Positions 1-9,519 of a stretch of DNA of 10,604 nucleotides are shown piece after piece. A program made the translations under genes and the position numbers. Source of the DNA: Jimgerdemannia flammicorona (taxonomy: Eukaryota; Mucoromycota; Endogonomycetes; Endogonales; Endogonaceae); contig RBNI01007141.1 in assembly GCA_003990745.1 (NCBI GenBank), positions 1 through 10,604 of the forward strand, written 5' to 3'. Within the stretch, counting starts at the first letter, position 1, and every line of letters begins with the position of its first letter. A model generated the notes under the pieces. That model ran no database searches, was not told the DNA's origin, and saw nothing but the letters and a program-made list of their open reading frames with translations.

Positions 1-1132
1 CCACACTTTCTTAATTAAAGACTACTAGGTTATTAACTATCTCTATCTACCCACTACTCTGATTACAGATCCCTTCCACCAGACAGTGATGACACCCACT
101 CTGGAGACCACATCCAACCCACCACTCTGTCAGTATGTCTTCCATCAACCTCTCTTATCTTGATAACCTCTCCTGCAAACCCAGCTATCACTTCTCCCCA
201 AAAACAAAAAGTTAATATTCAGCCAGCACTACTCATACAGCTAGGATCTACTCTATAGTGAGTCATTTATTGCTCACACCTCTCACCAACCTAGTTCTCA
301 AATCTTCTCAGCGACCTCTCTCCCCATCTGGTCTCCTCTTGACACCCAGCCATTTACCTACTACTATCCAAAAGTCCTCCAGAATCTCATACTCTCCCAA
401 CCAATATTCTGGTATCTGCATAAATCCCCAATTTGTTTTACATTATAACACTCCTCATATTCTAGTAGTCCACCATCTACTAGATATCCAGTATGGAAAT
501 TCAACATGATATTCCTCTATAGCATCTGCTACTATAATACTATCCAGAACTTAGGAGGAAGCTACCTCTGTACCTCAGTACTCTACAACCAGACTCCTGC
601 CCAGTCTCACACCTCTCCAATCCTCACTGTTTGCCAACTGCTAGGCCAAAGATTCTGACCAAGTCCCCACTGATACTCCACTCTATCACTAATATCAAAC
701 TCAATAAGTAGAGTACCCCCTAATAGCAGTCTGTCCCATCTCCATATAGTGGGTCTCCACAGTATCTCTCCTTTATTACTATATCAGCACAAGCCTATAT
801 AGTGTGCTCTATCTGCTATTCCCCACCAGAAACCTTTATACCATAACCAATGGCTTCCACCCAGACCCATCAGAGATAGTAAATCCCCTAAGAATCCTCT
901 TGGGGAGAATCTCATCTCCGACACCTTCTGTATCAGGAGCACCCATCCTCCTCCCTGTAGTTCAATAGTATGCTTCAGCCACCAAACTCTCAGGCAGTAT
1001 AGCCTCTTAGGAAAATCCATCAGTCCTAGTTCCTCTTGAACTACTGATATTGAAAGAATATCCCAACTGATCTGGGACTATCTCTCAGCCCAAATCCAAT
1101 CCTTAGTCAGTTTCATCAGTCTCTTCAATAAC
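1..1132 (-). pseudogene. Decayed LINE ORF2 3' fragment (post-RT region and zinc-binding region)
   Basis: Read on the minus strand, this stretch is colinear with the C-terminal half of the plus-strand LINE ORF2s further right. The clearest part is 1020 to 784, which begins MDFPKRLYCLRVWWLK and is about two thirds identical to copy 2 at 9673-9912. Downstream it continues through a match to the WRWDRLLLGG segment, a match to MLNFHMGHLVDGG near 460-490, and then the zinc-binding region. It has in-frame stops (for example at 786-784, where copy 2 has Trp) and a one-base deletion between about 407 and 447 that shifts the frame inside the zinc-binding region. Its 5' limit is at about 1130, where LTR-like sequence starts, so the RT core is absent here and may lie beyond the right edge of the window. 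Homology near positions 1-60 is weak and may be the ORF2 end or 3' UTR. Non-functional remnant. Confidence 0.85.
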
Positions 1133-1530
1133 TGTTTAAGTAAATATATTTAAGTAAAATATATAGTAGAAAAACTAGATCTTATATATATTATTATATA
1201 TAATATCTTTGAAACTAATGACATCAGAACCTGAAGACTACTTAGACTTAGCAAGCCACTAGTTATAAGTTATGACTCAACCATGACTCATCTTGATCAT
1301 AAGATAATATATAACTAAACTCATAATAACTCATAATGATCTCAGCAGTATACTACTTAAGTTAGGTGACTCTATACTCTGGACTGAAGGAGCAGATCCT
1401 TAAGATATAAAAGAAGTATCAAGAAAAGGAGGACAAGGTATTAATTACAAAACTCACCACAAAACAAATGCCTGCCATCCACCAAACAGCAAGATCAAGG
1501 AGCTACCTAGATCTATCAGTCTAAAAACAA
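1133..1530 (+). repeat. AT-rich LTR-like leader, no gene
   Basis: This non-coding stretch begins TGTTTAAG at 1133 and contains runs of TA repeats (about 1140-1210) and short repeated words such as ACTCATAATAA/ACTCATAATGA near 1318-1342. If it is a 5' LTR it would start with TG at 1133 and could end with CA at about 1449, but no tRNA-complementary primer site follows. The second LTR needed to prove the limits is not in the window. I see no open frame of note and no CpG here. Confidence 0.3.
1406..1413 (+). promoter_or_regulatory. Possible TATA box of the LTR promoter
   Basis: TATAAAAG lies in the expected orientation inside the LTR-like stretch and upstream of the gag-like frame. AT-rich surroundings make a chance match easy, so this is only a candidate. 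Confidence 0.25.
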
Positions 1531-2089
1531 ATGTTCACTAATATCAAGAGGGCAATAAGGCTGCATATAAGAAGGATCCCTAGTCTGAACCTCTATACAA
1601 GAGAACTCTGCCACTATACCCTCAACTACTGGAAAATAGAGACAAGAATCACTACCACCACTGAGTATCTCTAGATATAGTAAGAATATGAAATAAAATA
1701 TCACCTCTGACAGGAGTTCTTATAGGCCAGCTCTCAAGAAATTGAAAACACTATATATATAGATAGACATGAGCAAAAACTGGCCAGAAGAGTCTATCAG
1801 CTCTTCAGATATGTACCCTGAACTATTCCCAACCTTGAGTATGTCAAGGTCTCTGATATTCAAGAATTGACAAGCTACCATGCAGATCACCTTGAGGAAA
1901 TGGTTGCTGAGAAGGTCCAATCCACTACTATAGTCAAAAGTGATAAAGTTTAAGATCTTTAGAACCTTATTCTAGAGGATAACTTAGATCAATTCCTCCA
2001 TAGTCTGATTGCACTATTTCAAGGCCCTCCTCTGAGAGTCTGTTATCTTCAGAACCTCACAGATATTCCCTACAGCCCTCACCCTGTTT
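1531..2089 (+). pseudogene. Degenerate coding-like segment upstream of gag, probably the gag N-terminal part
   Basis: In frame 1 this stretch reads as protein-like sequence broken by stops. The most convincing part, 1771-1950, has a run of charged and hydrophobic residues including NLEYVKVSDIQELTSYHADH. Stops include a TGA at 1819 and TAA/TAG at 1951 and 1960. The frame then fades while frame 2 opens at about 2036, which suggests one frameshift between this part and the gag-like frame. I do not recognise a domain. It could instead be a separate small ORF or the untranslated leader of the LTR element. Several minus-strand open frames here (1516-1704, 1720-1920) have no family resemblance and look like chance. 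Confidence 0.35.
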
Positions 2090-3169
2090 AGAACCAGTAG
2101 TCAGAAAACTGAATCAGAAGAAAGAAGTGATACAGACTATGGTTTAACCTCAAAGGAAAGAAGATACCTCAGAGGACAACCTGAATCCATCCAAATCCAA
2201 GACCCAGAACAAAAAGAAGATTTTCATGAAAAATACCACACCCTAATCTATAGAAGAGATTCAGATAGAAGTGATTATATTACTACTGTCATCACCTGAG
2301 CCACTCTACTGAACTAAGTATACTTTAAAATATCTGAAGAAGAAGACTACTATTCTTACCTTTCAGAACCAGAGGAAGATGATAATTGGGAAAATTGCTT
2401 AAACTATTCAAGAGATAAATTTAATCTTTATTATCATTTAGACAGAAATATAGATCCTTGGTAAGATGAACAGAACTTCACTACTTCACAACAGCAAGGG
2501 GCAGATGAACTGAGTATTAGCTATATTATTCCTATTTTAGTTGTCAGAACCCCAGTACTCTGATCCTTTATACTCCAGTATTATCCTTAAGAGACAAGAA
2601 GCTCTACTCCTCTCAGAACCTCAGTACTTAGTGATTACTATCACTTAATTAGAGAATCACCACTATCAAAAATCTCTACCCTAGCTTTAATTAAAAGGAC
2701 TAGATTCCCTACACCCCCACCAAGACACCACCCTCAACCAGCACCCCCAGTTCATCAAGCACCCCCACCATCTCCATCTCAAGAATCATCAAGAAACCCT
2801 ACTCCAGAACTAAACTCAGATAGCAAAGATGGACCAGATATAAGTTATCTTCAGAAATTCTATGATATAGACAGTGAAGATGTTGAGGAATTTCTTGGAG
2901 AAATTAAAGTACAAGCAGCAGCCAAGCAGTGGGATGCCCAGAGAAAGCTCAGAATCATGGAATTACTTCTAAGAGGCCTTGCTCTACAAAAGTACAATCA
3001 AGCAAAGCAAATTGGAGGAGAGATCCATAGAGCAGAACAAGCCAACAACCTTCAAGCAAATGGAGACCATGTGGATAGATATAATATCTATAAGACCTAG
3101 CTCCACACTCAGTTCAATAGTCTTGAGTACTAATAAGAAGTATAAGAAGCTTTGACTTATATGAGCCAA
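2036..3169 (+). pseudogene. gag: Degenerate retrotransposon gag-like ORF, truncated by LINE insertion
   Basis: Frame 2 can be followed from about 2036 to 3169. In order it shows a charged N-terminal part, an acidic stretch rich in Glu/Asp/Tyr (about 2321-2400), a proline-rich linker (about 2708-2800, with PTPPPRHHPQPAPP) and a helical segment (about 2850-3169) containing EEFLGEIKVQAAAKQWDAQ and RIMELLLRGLALQKYNQAKQ. The acid-then-LRG-A pattern resembles Ty3-type gag capsid regions, where such helices build the particle around the RNA genome. Stops lie at 2297, 2315, 2462, 2561, 2588, 3098, 3131, 3134 and 3143. The last four read most naturally as former Gln codons (KT*LHTQFNSLEY**EV*EAL), so CAA/CAG to TAA/TAG. 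The frame ends at about 3169, where the composition changes abruptly and the LINE starts. The family is a judgement from pattern only. Confidence 0.55.
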
Positions 3170-3170
3170 G

Positions 3171-3254
3171 TACCCGCTTTCACCTATACCATTCGGGTGA
3201 CACAAGACTCTGACAACACTTTCGGCAACATCTTCAAGTATTGGTGCTTTCAAG
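3171..3254 (+). other. LINE copy 1 5' leader
   Basis: About 84 bases lie between the end of the gag-like frame and the ORF1 ATG at 3255. CpG sites reappear here (near 3174, 3194 and 3222) after more than 2 kb without one, which places the boundary. LINEs usually carry an internal promoter in this position; no specific promoter motif was recognised. The exact first base is uncertain by several bases, and no target-site duplication could be located because the other end is unclear. Confidence 0.5.
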
Positions 3255-5141
3255 ATGGCGAGCAACGTGCATTCTGGTGAGCATACTGGGCAGGGGGGCT
3301 CCAGTGCCTTTGACTGGCAACATGTGGGGGGGGGTCAGGGTACTGGTCTTGGCATGCCGAGCGCTTCAGTGAGAGGCCGCGGGGCTGGAGAGGGTGGCAG
3401 AGAAGGCGCGAGGCCACAGGGGGGAGAGAGGATGACCTTCACGGATAAGGTCAGGATGGGGAAGCAGGCGATGGGACTGGATGGCTGGCTGGAGCTGGGG
3501 AAGGCGGCTGCTTCCTCGAGTGGCAAGGAGGCCTCTCCACTGAGGGGACAGAGTCATAGGGCTGGCGGAGTAGTGGCTGAGGCAGTGACTGTTGATGGAG
3601 GTGTGACGGGCAATCTGGAAAAAAATCCAGATGTGACGGCTGATGGGGGACCTGGACAGGGGAGCGGCGTGGGATCTGGGGACCTGGCCAATGGTGTGAC
3701 GGGCCTCGTGGTGGCCCCATTACTCAAGAAATCTCGATCGGAATTTGCTGTCATACTGTACTTCCAAGGCTTGGCATTGATGGCAAAAATGGTGCTGGGG
3801 CTATTGGCGAGTGAGGTGAAGGGGGCAGCCTCAGTTAAGTTTTTGAAGAAGCTGGAGATGGTCGAGGTGGGGTTTGAAGAGGAAGATTTGCTGCTGGAGG
3901 TGGTAGAGAAGGGTGTGGTGGTTGGAGGGATCTCAGTGCCAATGGCGAGGTGTATGCACTGGGATCCCTGGGTGGTTCATCTGGTGATTGCGGACTTGCC
4001 GACGGTGAAGAAGGAGGAGGCAAGGAGGCTGGTCACAGATGTGGTAAAGGAGTATGGCGAAGTGGTAGACATTGGATTCAGGGTGTGGGAGGGGACTGAG
4101 CTCAGAACTAGAGATGTGGATGTCCGGTTGAGGTTGTTTGGGATAGAGAATACTGGGAAGGCTAGGGACTGGCTGGTGGCGTTGAAGTGGGGCCTGGTGG
4201 AGTGCAAGGTTTCAAGAGTGAAGGGGTCAGAGGAAGAGGAGGAGGACCTGCTGGAGGTGCTTGAGGACTTGGCTGGGGTGGTGGAGAGGCGGCAAAGGGC
4301 TTAGAGGGCTTATGAGGCTAGGATGGTAGTGGAGGTGATTGAGGGCAAGAAGGTGTGAATGGACAAGGTGCTCTGGGAGAAGGCGAAGGGGAGATAGCTG
4401 CAGAAGGACTTGTTGGCCAGTTTGGATGGGGGCTGCAAGGCAGGGGCTACAGAGGAAGGCACTGGAGCGAGTGCTAGCATCTGGGCAGAGGTGGGGCAGC
4501 AAGGGGAGAAGACGAAGGAGAGTGGGGGATGGGGGCCAGAGGAGGCTGGAGTGGATACGGTGATGGCAGAAGATATTTCAATCCAGTATGGTGTTCCCGA
4601 GGTGGGTGAGGGGGAGTTGGAGGATGTGTCTGAGGACGGGTGGGATGAGTCTGTGCGAACTGAGGAGAGGAAGGAAGGAGAGGTGGATTTGGAGCAGGCA
4701 GCCAAGGTAGTTAGAGGGGAGAGGTAGCTATTGAGGGTGCTATGAAATGTGGCGGCCGAGGAACTGGGCGAGATTGACTTCCGAGTGATCAGTGAGGAAT
4801 TCTGAGGGTGAGTGCTGCGAGGGGAGGAGGTCGTGAGGAAGCTGAGAGATGAGATAATGGCAGCTCTTCTGGAGGCGGAGGAATATGAGGTCACTGAGGC
4901 AAGGGAGATGACACTCTTGAGTATAGCTAATGAAAGGGCAGCCTATCGGTGGGGGCTGTGGAAGGGACTGGAGAAGTGGCAGGTGGTGTGCGAGGAGCAT
5001 AGGGCATCGATAGAGATGGTGGATGGGGAGGACTGTGCAGAACTATTGGCGGCTCTGGATGAACAGCAGATTGTGGAAGATGAGATTGCGGCAGAAAGAA
5101 ACCTGGATCTGGCTGGAGAGGAAGTGAGCATGGAATTGTAG
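3255..5141 (+). pseudogene. LINE ORF1 (RNA-binding gag-like protein), interrupted by stops
   Basis: The ATG at 3255 opens 349 codons to a TAG at 4302. The same frame then continues to a TAG at 5139, about 628 codons in all, with further stops at 4356, 4395, 4725, 4743, 4803 and 4809. Order: a Gly/Ser/Arg-rich disordered N-terminus (about residues 1-155); a first compact region (about 160-235); then an RRM-like fold (about 245-315) with VVHLVIADLP as the first strand and DVDVRLRLFG as the later strand. The C-terminal part is Glu-rich and mostly helical, for example 4812-5136. In LINEs, ORF1 binds the element RNA and forms the RNP with ORF2. The stops are TAG or TGA, compatible with CAG/CGA/TGG transitions. 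An alternative is that ORF1 truly ended near 4302, but the uniform frame and protein-like composition afterwards favour a longer original. The RRM assignment is from pattern only. Confidence 0.7.
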
Positions 5142-5175
5142 ATGTGGAGATATCAACTTTATCAAATATTTCACT

Positions 5176-8100
5176 ATGAATAGTACAACCAACATTTTTT
5201 CTTTGAACGTCAATGGGCTTAGAGGGACTGGGAGGCGATATATGATTTTTGGATGGCTGAAGAAACAGGAGGTGGATCTCTTTTTACTTCAAGATGTATG
5301 GTGTGAGGGGGAGGAAGATAGACTAAAATGGATAAGAGAGTGGGGTGGGGAGGCATTTTGGCAGGGTAAAGTAGGGATCTTGGTTAGAAAGGGGAAAGAG
5401 GACATTGCGGACACTGGACACTGGGGTAGTAGATTAGTGTGGGGGACGTGGCAGAGGCCTGGATGGAACTCAATTGTAGTTGGATCTTGTTACTGCCCGG
5501 CTGAGAGAGGGACCCGAGTGGCATGGATTGGGGATCTGCAGGATTCTGGGCTCTTAGTTGAGGCTAGGGTAGATTGTCTGGGGGGGGACTTTAATATGGT
5601 ATGGGAGAGCAGACTGGACCAAACTGATGGGGGATGAGGTGTGACAGGCAGGAGTGGGGGATTGGTGGAATGGGAAGAGGTGGAAAGACTCAGCTCACTG
5701 GTGGATGCCATGCGACTTCAGGATGGGGACTGATGTCTATATATTCACTGGGTGGGAGGACTTGGAACTAGGATTGATTGGGTGCTGACTGCTGAGTATT
5801 GGGGCAATACAGTTTGGGAGACGATAGAGGTAGAGTGGTGCCCTTGGTCAGACCACTGGGGTATTTAGGGTGGTGGGAGGTTTGGAGGGAGCGGAGAAGG
5901 GCCAGGACATTGGCAGCTGAACTCTTTGCTGCTGGATGAAATGGACCTGTGGAATGCGTGGGTGGTAGAGGTACGATCCAAGGTTACGGATTGGAGGCGA
6001 GCAGGGATGAGGATTGGAGATAGGTGGCGTAGACTGAAATCTGAAGCTCAAAGATTCTAGGTAGAGATGAGGAGAGAGCGGGGTGCTCAGCGGAGGAGAC
6101 AAGTCTGATGGGCATCTAGGAGACTTGAAAGGCTACTTCTGAATTGGGCTGGATTACTAGAGGAGGAGGAGGTATTGGATTGGAAGGCTAAGCGGGCTAG
6201 ACTGGAAGTGGTGGAACTGCAGGATTTGTTGAGGAAGGAGGAAGCAATGCAGGCTCAGGCTATGGCGGCCAGACTATGGTGGCAGGGATTGGAAGAAGGA
6301 GAACAGCCCACAAGGTTTTTGTCCCACCTCCTTCATGTGAGGGGAGCAAGACACTGGTGGGAAGGAGTTCTTAATGATGAGGGAGAGATGGTATTAGGTG
6401 TGTAGGGGATCCTTGGCCAGTTGAGCACTCGCTGGAGTAACCTCTGGAGTGAAGAGGAAGGAGGGGAGGTGGAGCAGGACATTGAGCGGCATCTGGAAGA
6501 GTGGCACCCAAGTCCTGCAGCAGGATTGGGGGAGCTTGGGTGACCAGTTATAGGAGAGGAGATCCTTCGAGTTCTGGCATCAACAACCCTGGGAACTGCG
6601 CCAGGGGAGGATGGTCTGCCTTAGGACTTTTGGAAACGTATGGCATCTGTAGAGGAGGCTCTGGAGGAGATGTCACTGATGTGTGATGCAGTCATCAGTT
6701 CTGGGGAATGGATTGGAGGGCAGCAGTTGGGGCTGGTATCATTGCTGTTCAAGGACAAAGGGCGTAAGGAGAACTGGAAGAATTGAAGGCCAATTATGCT
6801 GCTGGATATGGACCACAAGCTGGTCACCAAAATCCTGGTGGCGAGGCTACAGGGTGTGGCCCAACAGGTGCTAGGGAAGGAGCAGAGAGGCGTTGTTGGG
6901 GGCCAACTGATCCGAGATAGCACAGCATGGGTTCACAGGGTTATTGAAGATACTAGGGCTGCAGGGGTGGATGGCTGCTTAGTTTTCCTGGACCAGGAGA
7001 AGGCCTATGATAGGGTTCAGAGAGTGTGGCTGGGGAAAGTATTGGAGCACATTGGAGTACCAGTGGGCATGTGTAGATCACTGATTGGATTACTGGAAGG
7101 GAGTAGGGCTGCGATTCTGGCTAATAGACACAGGGGGGCCTCTTTCCCCTTGGGGAGGGGGGTGCCGTAGGGGGATCCATTGTCACCCATCCTCTATGCC
7201 TTCACCTTGGAGCCGTTGTTGGATAGGATCCGGTGCAGAGTTGGTGGATTGAATATCTTGGGTGTCAATTGGAAGGTGGGGGCCTTTGCAGATGATATGG
7301 TGGTTGGGTTGGGTTCAGTGGCAGATGTGGCTAGGCTCAAGGAAATAGTTGAGTGGTATGAGAGGTGTTCTGGAGCGAAACTCAACTGGCACAAGTGTGA
7401 GACAATGGTCCTGGGGGAAGGAGTCATAGGGGGGGACGTCATTGGAACAATTGTCCCGGCTGGAGGAGTGGTTCGGTATTTGGGTAATTATTTCTTGGTG
7501 TATGGCTCTCTACTTCCCAAGGAGTGGTGGGAGCGCAAGCTGGTAGAATGGAGGAGAGTACTGACGAGCTGGGGTGGTAGACAGGTGTCGCTGGCAGGGA
7601 GGGTAACTGTTCTGAATGTGTATTGGATGCTGAAGCTTTGGTATCTGGGCTACCATTTGGACTTTCCTAAGTGGGTGATTAAAAGGCTTCTCAAGATGGC
7701 CTGCTCTTGGCTCTGGGCTGGACACCGGAGTCAGATTGGCTGGGAGGTACTCGTACTCTCTGTGGATCATGGAGGACTTGGCCTGGTGGACTTTTCCAAG
7801 AGGCTACTCTGCTTGAGGGTGTGGTGGATGAGAAGGGCCTGTGAGTTGAGAGGAGAAGAATGGGTGTCACTTATGTAGTGTTTGTGGGAGGTGAGGGTGT
7901 CGCCACAGGGTGGTTCAGGGGATCTACTGTCCTTGGTGGCCTTGGATGGTAGCCAGAGGATACAGTACAAAGGATTCTGGTGGAGAGTGGTAGATGGGGC
8001 CCATCGCATTGGGATCCGGTAGCAAGGTGCTGAAGGGGATGAGGACTGGGGTCCAGAGATGTAGAGGTGAGACCGGCTCCTGTTGGGAGGGAATCTGGTT

Positions 8101-8780
8101 GAGGACTTTCAATTAGAGGAGGGCATGGAGTGCCTTAGGGGTCTGGGACAGGACCTGTGGCCAGAGGCCTGGCAAGGGGCTGGGATCGGGGAGGGATGGG
8201 ACTGGGCAGGCATCTGGTCTTGGATGAAGGTGGTGTCAAGGTGGCTCCCGCCAAAACTCTGGGTTGCATGGTGGAGGCTGCTGCGGCGAAATGTGATGCT
8301 TAACTTTAGGGCTGGCCATCTGGTGGATGGTGGGGTCTTTGATTGTGAGGAGTGTCATAACATAGGGCAGGAGGGAGGGGTGGTGCAGACTCCTGAACAT
8401 TGGCTGGGGGAGTGCGAGAGTATGGAGAACTTTTGGAGGGTAGTTGGGGGGAGATTGGGAGTGCCAGCGCCTGTCCCTGAGGAGGGGGGAAGGTGGGAAG
8501 CACTACAGTCAAGGTTGGTGGGGGGGGTGGGGAATGAGTGGCTGACAGTTGGTTGGGCCGTTGCAATATGGGTGGGGCTCGCAGAACACTGGTGGAGCAT
8601 CTTTGAGGAGGGCCCTCGGAGGCCTGTGAACCTGAGGGTAGTTAGGTGGGAGGAGCTGATGCTCGAGCTCTTCAAGGTATGGTGGATTGGATGGGGCCCC
8701 AAGGGGGGGAGATGTAGAGGACTAGTTAGGAGGATTGTAGAGAAGAGTGGTGGTAGGGCTGTGGTGACGGTGGATGGGGT
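5176..8780 (+). pseudogene. LINE ORF2: endonuclease, reverse transcriptase and zinc-binding region, interrupted by stops
   Basis: The ATG at 5176 starts a frame kept for about 1,200 codons without a detected frameshift. The APE-type endonuclease (about residues 5-230) shows SLNVNG (9-14), LLQDVW where Glu is usual (Asp40), GGDFN (136-140), RIDWVL (199-204) and SDH (225-227); it nicks the target. A Glu/Arg-rich linker follows. RT motifs: APGEDGLP (6598), N*RPI (6781), motif A FLDQEKAYDRV (6985), motif B RGVP*GDPLSP (7156) and motif C FADDM (7285), with both Asp present (7291, 7294). It primes cDNA from the nick. The C-terminal CCHC zinc-binding ligands are Cys 8344, Cys 8353, His 8398 and Cys 8413. 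Stops: 5635, 5731, 5866, 6058, 6106, 6403, 6541, 6622, 6784, 7168, 7876, 8020, 8062 and 8068. The motif B stop replaces the conserved Gln and the stop at 6784 replaces the usual Trp. The protein cannot be made whole. Confidence 0.9.
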
Positions 8781-9519
8781 GGCATTTGTTGGGAGCAGAC
8801 TTATTAGAGATGGGACTACATGGGTTCATGGTGTTATTGAAGGGGCCTGGGCCTGTGGCCTGGATGGAAGGCTGGTCTTTTTGGACCAGGAGAAGGCCTA
8901 CAACCAGGTATGGTGGGTGTGGCTGGGCAAGATACTAGATCGAATTGGGGTTCCCCCAAGGTTTAGGGCCTCTATGTTGAGTCTGTTGGAGAGCAGTAGG
9001 GCAGCTCTGACATGTAATGGTCACCATGGGAGGGCATTCTCCTTGGGAAGAGGGGTCCCTCAAGGGGACCCTCTGTCCCCTATTCTGTATGCCCTTTCAC
9101 TGGAGCTGTTGATGGATAGGATTTGCCGGAAGGTGGTGGGGCTCTCTATATATAGTATAGGGTGGAAGGTGGGGGCCTTTGCTGATGATATGGTGGTTGG
9201 ACTTGGGTCTGTAGCAGATGTAGGGGTGCTTCAGGAGACTGTGGAATGGTATGAGGTGTACTCAGGGGCAAAGCTCAACTGGCACAAGTGTGAGATAATG
9301 GTGCTAGGGAATGGACTAGTGGGAGGGGATGTCATTGGAACAATTGTCTCTACAGGAGAGGTGGTGCAGTATCTGGGCATCTTCCTCTCTGTATATAGTT
9401 CTGTCTTGCCACGAGTGTGGTGGGAGAGTAGGGTGAACATTGGGGGGGAAGCCCTTCGAGGGTGGGGAGGCCGACATGTCTCTTTAGCAGGGCGGGTGTC
9501 AATTCTGAATGTATATTAG
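8083..9519 (+). other. Chimeric 479-codon open frame spanning two LINE copies
   Basis: This is the longest uninterrupted frame in the window. It is composite: about the first 230 codons are the copy 1 zinc-binding region and C-terminus, and the rest is copy 2 RT from just before motif A to just after the thumb-like region. It lies between a stop at 8068 and a TAG at 9517 where copy 1 has Trp. It has no natural start (the nominal start codon is TTG) and no domain order known for LINE proteins, so I treat it as an accident of the junction rather than a gene. Confidence 0.6.
8740..8790 (+). other. Head-to-tail junction between LINE copy 1 and copy 2
   Basis: Up to about 8750 the sequence continues the copy 1 ORF2 C-terminus. 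From about 8785 it matches RT sequence equivalent to copy 1 at about 6890 (VGGQLIRDSTAWVH in copy 1, VGSRLIRDGTTWVH in copy 2). The phase is unchanged across the join. No A-rich tail, target duplication or extra bases are visible. It could be a 5'-truncated insertion into copy 1, or recombination between diverged copies. Confidence 0.65.

Larger units (their letters stand above)
1133..3170 (+). mobile_element. 5' part of a probable LTR retrotransposon inserted in the minus-strand LINE
   Basis: Sequence between the minus-strand LINE fragment and the plus-strand LINE matches neither. It starts with TGTTTAAG exactly where LINE homology stops, has an AT-rich leader with a TATA-like box, then a long degenerate plus-strand frame with gag-like composition. 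That order (LTR, leader, gag) is what the 5' half of an LTR retrotransposon looks like. Pol and the 3' LTR are not in the window; they would lie past the plus-strand LINEs if those inserted into gag. No primer-binding site was recognised and the 3' end of the LTR is unclear, so the class is inferred mainly from the gag-like region. Confidence 0.5.
3171..8780 (+). mobile_element. LINE copy 1: near full-length non-LTR retrotransposon, ORF1 plus ORF2
   Basis: A short leader is followed by ORF1 (RNA-binding type), a 34-base gap, and ORF2 with endonuclease, RT and zinc-binding region, the usual order of L1/Tx1-like LINEs. No RNase H domain is seen. The left edge is where the gag-like frame ends and CpG sites begin. 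The right edge is about 8750-8785, where sequence of a second LINE starts inside its RT domain; no poly-A tail or clear 3' UTR is seen there. Both ORFs carry many in-frame stops but no frameshift that I could find, so the copy is dead but well preserved in length. Confidence 0.85.

Noticed and set aside
258..509. Plus-strand 83-codon open frame
   Set aside because: It lies opposite the minus-strand LINE zinc-binding region, whose homology to copy 2 explains the sequence.
1140..1210. TA-rich stretch as a replication origin or microsatellite
   Set aside because: The repeats are short and irregular and sit in an LTR-like leader; AT-rich decay explains them better.
2984..3265. Minus-strand 93-codon frame crossing the LTR element/LINE boundary
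   Set aside because: It is antisense to the gag-like helical region and crosses an insertion boundary, so it cannot be an inherited gene.
3335..4894. Long minus-strand open frames opposite ORF1, up to 194 codons
   Set aside because: They are Ser/Pro/Leu-rich mirror images of a G-rich coding strand and match no family; they are shadows of ORF1.
6850..9200. Stand-alone RT system such as a retron or diversity-generating element
   Set aside because: The RT is flanked by an APE-type endonuclease and a CCHC zinc-binding region in one frame, with an ORF1 upstream. That is a LINE, and there is no template/variable repeat or structured RNA gene.
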